From positions 1-28,905 of IMG/VR virus record IMGVR_UViG_3300025097_000034: DNA of 28,905 nucleotides. One strand, 5' to 3'. The position numbers were made by a program, and so were the translations under genes. The notes under the pieces are model-generated. The model ran no database searches. It saw nothing but the letters and a program-made list of their open reading frames with translations, and was not told where the DNA came from. Of this stretch, positions 16,237 through 26,500 are shown piece by piece (position 1 is the stretch's first letter; each line of letters starts with the position of its first letter). The DNA comes from a virus.

Positions 16237-17550
16237 ATGGGAATTAGAAATTATGGCAATCAGGTGAATATAGATACTGGTACTGATGTCATGGAATATA
16301 TTGAAAAACTTAATCAGTCAAGAATCTCTAATCAGGCTAATGCAAGAGCAGAGAGGATGGCTTTATTACAGGAAGCTCAATTAAAGTATAGTCAAAAAAT
16401 TACTGAACAAACTAAAAATCAGGTAAATGCTATAAATCAATGGAGTTCACACGGCTTAGACTTTGATGCTGCAACTGGTTCTGATATAAATGCAGCATTT
16501 TCAAGTAAATTGCCTGATTTATCTGAACAATGGCAAGGTTATGTTGCGGCTTCTAAATCAAATGATATTAATCCTGATTTTATGACTTTTAATAAGCAGG
16601 TAATGGGTCAAAATGCTTCTTATATGAATACTGTCATTGGTCGTTTTAATATATTGGCTCAAGAATACAAGAGGGAGAATCCAAATGCTAGCTCAAAGTC
16701 AATTATGAAATATATGCAAACCCATCATGATGCAGACCAAGTATATGAGAATTATTCGAGAGTTGCTGCTATGGCAGGGGGGCAAGGGGCTCAATTCATG
16801 ACTCCACTATTGTATGAACCTCCGGTGAAAGATGAACACTGGTTAAAAGATTTGGCTTCAATAGTATATGACCCCGGCGTAGAAGGGGAAGGTGCTAGAT
16901 TAAAAGGTGGCCCTGTTGCGACCCTTATGGGTGCTGCTCCATTGGCATATGGAGCCCATAAAGCATATGGTACATTTACAGAGGGTAGTGCTGAATATCT
17001 TAAGGCTGCTGAAGCAGCTTGGGGTGACCCTAGGAAAGGTGGGATGAGTGCTGGTAAATATGAAAAAGTGTATGGAGAAAAGAAAGGTGCTTCTGGTAAG
17101 GCTGGAACCACATGGAAAGCTTCTAGTAAGATAAAAGGATTTGCTCGTAATACAGGTTTATCTGAGACAGCTTTAGGTAAAGCTGCCAAATGGGCTAAAG
17201 GTAAAGCAATGCCTAAAGGTGCCAAGCCTTCTGTAAAAGGATTTGTAAAAGGAGCTGCTCCTTATTTTGCTCCTAGTATAGGAGAAACAATAGGAGATGT
17301 TGCTGGAGATACAGGTGGCGATATTGGAAGAACAGTGGGGGTTGCTACAATGGCTAAAGCTTTAGATGCTCCTAAAAAAACTAAAAGTTTTTGGAAATTT
17401 CTAGCTAGAAAGGTACCTGCGATATTAGGAAAAGCTACGACTATGGCTATGGCTGATTCTCCTGCTCTTCCTTTTGGAGATTTACTTGCTTTAGGTTTTA
17501 CGGCTTCTGAAATAGTGGGCCTATATAATGAGTGGACATCTGAAGATTAA
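16237..17550 (+). CDS. Internal/ejection-protein candidate (437 aa)
   Basis: The N-terminal third is helical and coiled-coil-like (DVMEYIEKLNQSRISNQANA, then RMALLQEAQLKYSQKITEQT). The middle has a hydrophobic segment near residues 225-240 (VATLMGAAPLAYGAH). Residues about 258-330 are strongly basic, with repeated short Lys/Gly/Ala motifs (KKGASGKAG, KAAKWAKGKAMPKGAKPSVK). The C-terminus has further Ala/Gly-rich amphipathic segments. This mix of coil, membrane-active and DNA-like-basic segments is typical of phage ejection proteins. AAAGGAGAT before ATG 16237 gives a strong start. The next gene, the giant protein, begins 12 bases after its stop. No catalytic motif is visible. Confidence 0.7.
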   Translation: MGIRNYGNQVNIDTGTDVMEYIEKLNQSRISNQANARAERMALLQEAQLKYSQKITEQTKNQVNAINQWSSHGLDFDAATGSDINAAFSSKLPDLSEQWQGYVAASKSNDINPDFMTFNKQVMGQNASYMNTVIGRFNILAQEYKRENPNASSKSIMKYMQTHHDADQVYENYSRVAAMAGGQGAQFMTPLLYEPPVKDEHWLKDLASIVYDPGVEGEGARLKGGPVATLMGAAPLAYGAHKAYGTFTEGSAEYLKAAEAAWGDPRKGGMSAGKYEKVYGEKKGASGKAGTTWKASSKIKGFARNTGLSETALGKAAKWAKGKAMPKGAKPSVKGFVKGAAPYFAPSIGETIGDVAGDTGGDIGRTVGVATMAKALDAPKKTKSFWKFLARKVPAILGKATTMAMADSPALPFGDLLALGFTASEIVGLYNEWTSED

Positions 17551-17551
17551 T

Positions 17552-17558
17552 AAAGGAG
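17552..17558 (+). promoter_or_regulatory. Ribosome-binding site of the giant gene
   Basis: AAAGGAG lies four bases before ATG 17563, a near-perfect Shine-Dalgarno sequence. It sets the start of the 3282-residue frame; no earlier in-frame start is needed because the upstream gene ends at 17550. Confidence 0.75.
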
Positions 17559-17562
17559 TAAC

Positions 17563-20500
17563 ATGCCTATACCTGCCAATTGGCAACCACAATGGGATGA
17601 AAATTATACTAAGCAACAAATAAATAAGTATAAGGATTTTGAACATCTCTTAAGGCCAGAACAACAAGAGCAAATACAACAGCATGCTGAAGCGTATGGG
17701 ATACCTTATTATACAGGAGATTTTTCCCTCCTTCAGGCTATAGGACAAGCGGGTGCTGGTTTTGTAGAAGGCTTTACTACTCTAAATATAGCCGAACATC
17801 CTGATAACGAATACGAACAAATATTTAGAAACCTAGGACATCTTGCCGGTTTTGTTCCTGGTATAATGTCTAAACCTGCTGCTATGCTTGGCGCTCGAGG
17901 GTTTGCGGCTGCTGCTGCAAATCTTAAATCAATTCCTATGCGTGGCGCTGATTTCCTTACTAAACATGCAAAAACTTCTGTCAAAACATTAGGTAAAAGC
18001 TTTGTAGGAAGAAGTCAAGCTGTGGATACAGCTAAAAACTTTCTTATGGGCAATAAAGCTAGGCATATTGTTGAGGGCGCTTTTAAATTAGGCGCGGCAT
18101 CTGCTATTTCTTCATGGCAGGGTGGTGTAGACCAGATGATTGAATCTGGTATGGGTGGTGCTGTAGCTGGGGGTGTTTTCAGAACAATAGGAAACTTGAC
18201 ACCTGGTACCTCTACCCATGAGAAGGTAGGAAAAGCCTTAGCAGGCTCCCTGTTTATGGGACTACCATCGACTATGAGAGGTGATACTACTCCTGAGCAG
18301 ATATATGAATACACTATGGGTGCTTATTTTGGTGGTAATGAGGTCTCTTGGACTAGAGCTAAGGCTCATAAATTCATGAAAACGATGGGAGAAAAAGCTC
18401 AAAAGGACCCTGAGTGGGCTGGTATGTCAGGCATGGACCCTGAACTTATGCCTAAATATGATAAATTACCTGAAGAAGTCAAGCCTATATTAAAAGAAGA
18501 AGCTACAAAAGCCTGGGGAGACCCGGATGCTAATAAAGAAGGCTGGATGGCTATGAAACTTCTACAAGAACTTGGAATAGAAGGCAAGGTTACTGAAGAG
18601 CAGCTAATTGAGAAAGGATTTGAACCTACTGGTGAATATAGGGATGGTGAGCAAATATATAAAGCCGACCCTAAAATGGTTCGAGAAAAATTCAAAACAT
18701 ATGTTACATCTGGGGGAGCTAAAGGTGCTGATACTGAATTTGCCAAACAAGCTGATAGGATGGGTATACCTACTATTAACTATACTTTTGGTGGTCATGC
18801 TAAAGGTATTAGAGCTACTGGGTTCCAGCGTGTATTATCTACTACTGAATTAGAAGAAGCTGATTCTCATATTAGAGAAGCTAATAAGAATATTGGTAAA
18901 AAAGTTCCTAATAAGGAATTTTCAAGAAATTTACAAAGACGTAATTGGTATCAGATTAAATATGCTGATGCAGTATATGCTATAGGAGAATTTGAACGTC
19001 CTCAAATAAGAGAAACAGGTGAGGGAGAGCAGCTTTTTATTAAAGGTCAAACTCAGGTTAAGGGTGGTACTGGATTGTCAGTACAAATGGCTATTGATAA
19101 TGGTAAGCCTGTATTCTTTTTTAATCAAGCTGAAGGTGTATGGTATAAATGGAATCAGGGTGCTAACAAAGGCCTTGGAATGTTTACCCATATTAAAGAA
19201 CCGCCTGCACCGCCTAGAAGATTTGCTGGTATTGGCACTAGAAACATTAATGAGGCGGGTAGACAGGCCATTAAAACGCTCTTTGAGGATAATTGGAAGC
19301 CAGTGTCCACTGCTACTGAGAAAGTGGCTACAAACGCTAAAGAAAAGGCTAAAAAGGCTAAGATAGCAAAGCTTGGTAAGGAAATTGCAGAAACAGAAAA
19401 ATTAGGCTTTGAACTTAAGGATGATATAATTGCTAAAGAAGCTCAAGGAGTCGATACCTTTGAGGCTGAAAGTAAATTAGCTGAAGTAATAGCTAAAAAT
19501 CAAGATTTAGTTGAAAGAAGAAATAGATTAACAGCGCCACCATTAAAAGGAGTTACACCAGAAGCTATAAATAAAGAGACGATATCAAGCGAGATATCTG
19601 ACAAGGCTGATACAGACTTTGAAGGTCCAACTGAATTAGAAGTTGGTAAGCGCTCATTACAATTCACGAAGAAGCATCTAAATAAATTATTTGCAGGAGC
19701 TCCTACTGTATTAGACCAGCAGAATAAGAAACGTGAACTTTCTAATATCGTTGAAACAGTTCTTCAACGTACTGATGAAGGAGGTAATCCTCTCTATTTA
19801 CGACGTGGTTCAAAGGAAAATTTATCAGAAGAATGGGCCGATGCCTTACAACAAGAACTACGAGATGTAACTGGTGATAGTAAATTTGAATTAAAAGAAG
19901 AAGGAAGACGTGAATTACGTCAATGGATGACAAGAAAGAATATGGGGAAGCTTGTCACTCACTTACAATCTGATGGTAATACTGTATTTGAGATGTCTAA
20001 TCCCTCAAATCCTATTTCCCGTGCTGGTAATCGTAAACACCAAGAAGAGCCTATTAAAAGGATTGAAGTTGCTTACAGAGAAAAGGGCGGGGCTGATACA
20101 GAGCCTACTTATATGGTGCTTGACCATATAACAATTAAAACCGAAAAGGGAAACAGAGATTTAGACTTGTCTGATTTTAGAAATAACCATTTATTACGTG
20201 AGAATAATTGGGATGAAAGAGTAGCTAGTAAAGCATATGATTCTTTTGTTTCTAATGCTATGAAAAAAATGGCTAAGAAAGGTTACTATGCTTTCGGTGG
20301 TTCTTCTGATAAAGATAAAATAATATGGGTAAAGTATAATCCTGAAGTTGCTAATATTTCTGCCGCAGAAGCTACTAAAAAAATCAATGCTATTAATAAA
20401 AGCATCAAAGGTAAGCATCAAAAATTTAACATTCAATTAAATCGTTCTAGAAAAGAATTTATACAGAAATATAAAGGCTCTAGTAAAGACTTTGACAGGA

Positions 20501-23500
20501 TGTGGCTTTCTAATCTATATTATGATTTACATATGAATGGTATGGAAGCTACTGATGCTAATATTAAAACACTACTAACCCATCCAGGGTTTATCAAAGA
20601 CTCTGCTGCATTTAATAAACGTCAGCAAATATGGATGAATAATGCCTGGGAAGGTGATGTTGAGTTTATCAAGAAACAATTAACAAAAGAAGTTGTTATT
20701 CCAGGCAAGATTTTAAAGGAAAGCTCAGAAATTGAGCAAGAATATCAAGATTATATTAGAACTTCTAATTATTCCCCAAATGCTAAGCGAGATATTGTAA
20801 GAATAGACCATTTTAAAAAATACAATAATCAAGGTCAGCTTATAGGGGATAGATTTGATGATGCTAAGGCAAGAGTTGAATTTGCCAATGCAAGATATCA
20901 AGGCAAACGTGTCTATGATGATGTATCTGGTAATTTTTTAGATATATTAGATGCTCCTACTAAAAAAACAATATCAAGTTTAACTGATGTTATTAACAAG
21001 GATACTGGTGAAGTACAGGAAAACTATAACTACTTACTTGTTAGAGATTTGTCTGAAGCTATTGAGAAGGCGTCTAAAAAGGATAAACAATTCTTTCATG
21101 ATGTATCTCGTTTAAATAGTGAATTACCTGAGAATGTAGATGGTGCTATTATAGTCTCAGATAAAGTGCTAAATGCCATCAATGCTGACTTCGGTAATCC
21201 CGCATCAGGTCAAAATAAATCCTTCATCGTGTCTCCGAACGCGAAGGACGGAGCTTTACTTGGCAAGTATATGATGCATGCTGCTGGTGAGAAGATGAGT
21301 AAACTTATGGAAGCTGAGGGCCTTCATATGATTATGCAGGAGACTGCTATTAAACAAAGAGGTTTACGTGAATTAAGTGATTATGATATCGTAAATGGGA
21401 AATTAGTTTATGACAAAGCTTCTGTTTTAAGTGATTTATCTCCTGAACATGTAAGGGGAAATTTTGGTGTATATGGCAATGAACATATGGTTGGGAAGCA
21501 ACGGATTCCTAAACAGCTTTTGCAAAATCTACTACCTACCACCTGGAAAGAGGTTTCATCAGAAGTTATAGATAATATGTTTGAGGGAATAATACGTCAA
21601 CGATGGGATGGTAATGCTGACGTTAATAAACGGGTTGATGCTTATTTAAAAATGGCTAAAGATGGTAATTTAAAACCTGAAGATTTAGTCAAAATTGAAA
21701 CTGAACTTATCAACAATATTGATAAAATAGGGATAGAAAAACTTGTAGAAGCAATGAAAAATGAGTATGCTCCTGGATTATCTGAAGCTATCTATAATAA
21801 AGTATTAAAAGTTGAAAAAAATTCTTCTATGCAACGTTTTCTTGAAGGAGACATTACTGAAGAACAATTTAATGAAGAGCAGCAAGAAATCGTTGAATTT
21901 AATTCTATAGCTGATAGGGTTATTAATTCAGCGAATGAATGGGTTGAGGGACAGAGAGCAGAAGGTGTTGATGCAAATATTTCATCTGTTTATATGCATA
22001 AATTTATTAGAGATTTTAGAATTAAAGCTGTTCAAAACTTTTTACTTAATGAAGCGACTAAACCTGTTAGGGATAATTCTGCATCTGCTTTTATGCGGCC
22101 TTATGACAAGGCCATGAGGTTGAATCTTGACGATGTTAACCCTAGATTAAAAGAATTAGAAACTAATGATGAAATCTTCTTTTTGGATAATGCTTTTAAA
22201 AATACTAATATTAAAGTCGCTTTAACTGGCAAGCATAAAAATATTACATCTATTAAGCTCGGTGATTTATGGAAACTATACAATGCTAAAGGGACTTCTA
22301 CTGCTAATAAGGAATACATAGAAGATGTTTTTGAGGCTGTAACAGTTCGTACTCCTATGGATTCTATGTCAGGCGCACAAGTATTGAAATTTGCTGGGTT
22401 TACAGGTAGAGAAGGTCATGGTATCTTAATGCATGGTAGAGCTATGAGAGCTGAAGGTGGCGCTGACCTTGATGGTGATAAATCCTCTGTATTCTTTGGC
22501 GGTGAAGGTGGTTTCAGCAAAAGTTGGAAGAAAGCTTATAAAGATAATAAAAAGGAATTTTATCGTACAGACAAGAAAGGTGTTGAAAAGGTTAGTGATA
22601 ATAAAGGTGCCAAAATACCTGGTACAGATAAAAGTTATAGAGATATTCTTGCTCTTTCTCCTGACTCTAATAGAAGGGAATATTTAATTTCTAAAGCATC
22701 TCAATATTCTCCTACAGAAAGGATTAGAATATCTGAAGCAGCTGTTAATGGTCGTAACCAATTAGGACCTGCAGTAGTAAATAAACAGGTTATGGCTGCA
22801 GCTTATAGTGCTATACTCGCTAATGGAGGTAAGGATGTTTTTTATGTTAAGGGTGGCAAGGGTAAGAAAAGGGCTACTTATAAAATATCTATTACAGCTA
22901 GAAATAAAAAAACTGATAGAGAACATCAGAGGAATATGGGAAGAGCACAAATTGGATTAGCTTCTGACCCATTAGATGAGCTTGGTTTAAAGGGAAATAA
23001 ACTTTGGTTTAAAGAAATGTGGAAAGCGCATTTTGATATAACTGCTGTTGAAGAACTTCGGGGAAAAGGTAAAAAGCCTAAACAATTAGATATAGTTGAA
23101 GCAGATAAAGTTTTTCATGGAGATATTCTAGAATCTGGAGCTATACGGGGTGGTATTTTAGGCAATATGACTAAAATTAATAAAGCTTATTGGGGAAGAA
23201 ATTGGGTTGCTGGTCGTAAATTTAATATGAATGAAATACTTGATTTGGGTGGGGCCATATCGGATATTCCCCTTAAGTCTCAACAAACCTCCTTTTTGTC
23301 TCGTATAGGTAAATTATTACATGGATTAGATTGGTCAGATTCTATTTTTGGCAAGATAAATCAAGATGCTTTATTAAAAGTTTATGACGACCATGCTGCT
23401 AGAGTAGGTCAATATGACTGGCTAAAGAAGTTTCTTGGCAGACCTTCGTTTAGAGTAGATAAAAATCCTTATATAATCAATACAATGAAACATCAATTAT

Positions 23501-26500
23501 GGACCAATCAAGGTCTTAATAGTATTGCCGCTAGTAAATCTAGATTTTTAGAAGCTATTAAGGGCACTATGTATTCTAATTGGGTTAAAGAAAACCCAGA
23601 GAAATATTTTGGGAAAAGTGGTAAATCTTTAAATCTGGGTGGCCCAAGAGAGAAAATGGCTCGTAGAGATTTGCTGATGGAATTAAAGGATATAGCTGAA
23701 GATTTTGTTGTTAATGACATGACTGACTTGGCAAGTATTTCTAATATCTCTAGAATAGCTGATGTTTTAAAGAAAACTGATGATATAATATTTACAGATA
23801 ATGTCAATAAAGAAGCTACTATTGAACAGGCTATTAATCGTATTCATAATGAAGTAGATAGGCTAAAAATAAATTCCTATTTAATGTCTAATGATAGGAA
23901 GAATATTGAACGTCATCTCGAGCAAGTCCGTAATTTAAGTGACCCAGAATCATTAAAGGCTGTTCAAGAACTTGTTGAATTTATGAATAAAACAATGGGA
24001 ATTAAACCTGCCTCAAAAAAAACAGTTAGGTCTATGGGAGATGAACCTACTGCAGAGATGGACCAGAATACTATTGATACTTCTATTAATTTATTTAAAA
24101 GCAAATTAACTCCTGGAGGTCAAGCATTATTTGACCAATTAATGTTAGGCTCTATTAATCGTGGCAATATGGAGGCTATTAATAAATTTGAAGCAGGAAT
24201 GGGTAAGCCTAATAGGTTTACTATGGAAGTATTAAAAGGCCTCCGTAAAGAAGCTTCTAGAACTAGAGTATCTAGGCTAGGATTTAATAGTAACGCTGTT
24301 TCTGATAGGGCGATTACTGAGCATATAGCTGCTTTTGCTAATAATTTTAAAGAAGGTTATAGGCCTCCATCAGAAAATCAATTTAAAAGGATTGACCAAG
24401 AGATTGAAAACTATAAATCTCGAATAGAAGATGATGGTCTAGACCCAGCTTTAATTGAAGCGTTATTACCTTCTGGATATGGAGGAATAAAGGAAGGCAA
24501 GCTTGATGCTGAAAGTAAACAAATAGTTGCTGAAATTGCAGATATTGTAAAAGAAATGCATAATAAAGATAGCCAAGATATAAACGGTCTTATGCGTGGT
24601 GTTGTTGGTAAGGATTTGAATGCTATGAATAAACGAGATTTTGTAGTCTTTAGAAATTGGCTGACAGATATTCGTAGGGGGAATCTTATTCAACGTATGT
24701 TCCATAAGCCAGGCCCAGTACAACTTAATAAACGTCATTGGGCCTTATTTCCCAGAGCTGTTAATGCTGAACTTATGAGAGACGATATTGTAATGATGAA
24801 AGAGAAAGGATTCTTTACAGATAAAACAGGAGCGGTACGTGAAGGTATTATCACCAAACCCACTCATTATATAGATATAGTTCAGAACTTTATTGGCAAG
24901 ATGAATGATTCTGCTGTAAATATATCAGATAAATATATTAAAAGATTTAATCAATCTATGCTATTCCATAGTGGTTTAGAAGATTCTCAAAAACTCTGGG
25001 AAGTTGCAATTAGACAAAGAGAAGCTCATTGGACGGAAACTGACCGTATCAGGACTAGTGACAAGGACCCTGAAGTAAAAAAACGTGCTTTAGATGAAAT
25101 ATATTCTAGACTCCATGATGCTGAAAAGGCTAATAACTGGAAAGACTTGGCTGATAAAAAATATACTGTCACTGTTGATGGAGAAAGAGTAACTATATCA
25201 GGCAAGGATGTTGTTGGTCGTATTAATAAAGAACTAACTAGTCTTTTTGTTGAGATGAAAGAATTTATTAAAGGACGAGAGGGTGCTCTTGAACAATATA
25301 GGCTGCAAACGCCTAGAGGTGGAGTTAAATATGACTATCAAAAATTTGTAAGACATTTACAGGAACATGTTTCTGGTAGAACTCCTAAGGGTTGGATAAA
25401 AGAAGGTATTTCTGATATTCCCTCATATTTCGGGATTGATGGATTGAGAAAAATAGCTCGTTCAATGCAGATTGATATGATATCTGATAAAAAAATGAGG
25501 CAAGAAATAGCTAATCAAGAAGTAGGTGATACTGGAGAACTACCTCCTGATTCTTATTTTCCACATATGTTTTTTGATAAATCTGTTTCAAAGCGCTTAA
25601 TAAAGGATTCTATTAAAAGAGTATTAGAGCGCCCTGAATCTGAGATGACTGAAGAACAAAAAAAGCTTGAAATTAAAAAGTTATATTACAAAAATAAATC
25701 TCTTGGTGGAGAAATGCGCTTTGAGGAGATGGAAGATTGGGATTTAGTTGATAGTGTATTAGAAGATATTGCTCAAGGTAAAAAAATATCTGAAGATAGA
25801 ATTAAATGGTTTAATTCAAATGAACGTGCCGGTTCTATGAAATCAAGGGATGTTCATATGGGTGGGTGGAGTATTGACCCTGTTGTTGTAGAATCATATA
25901 TACGTTCTATGTCTAATACTTATCATAGGCAGCTAAATCAGATGTTTGGTCGTGAGCAAGTACAGAACATGTATGGTCAAATGATTGGGAAATGGGGTAA
26001 AGAACAGACAGTTGCTTGGCAGAATTTTATGAAACTATATATTCAAGATGCTATCGGGAATCCTTCTATTATTCCTCAATATATGTATGAAGACCCTAAA
26101 ATGAAAATCAAAGGAACTCCTTATGCTTGGTGGTCTGATAATAAAGTAAGAGATAGAATTAATAAATTTGGTAAAGCTATAGGCCTAGGGGATAAAGCTT
26201 TACCAGAAAATCTCAGGGGCATTGATACTGAAACTTTAAGAGCATGGTCTAATTTAGAAGCTCAATACCAAATGGCATCATTATTAGCTCATCCTAAATC
26301 GGCAGTAGCTAACGTTTTTGGAGGTACTACACACACTATTATGTCTGCTGGTTGGGGTAACTTTGTTAAAGCTAAAAATTATAATTATTTATCAAAGATT
26401 AATCCAAAGTGGAGTAATAAGCAGGCTGTTAATGATTTTGTTATCAGTCAAGGTGTTTTGCCTGAATATCTTGTTTATGAAATGGGACTGCAAAAAGAAT

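Noticed and set aside
16791-17225. 144-codon open frame on the - strand
   Set aside because: It is antisense to the well-supported 437 aa gene. Its Pro/Ala/Leu-rich composition is what the complement of a Gly/Ala/Lys-rich gene gives, and it lacks a ribosome-binding site.
18399-18746. 115-codon open frame on the - strand inside the giant gene
   Set aside because: It is antisense to the SLOG-like region, Ser/Pro-rich, with no ribosome-binding site and no neighbouring - strand genes.
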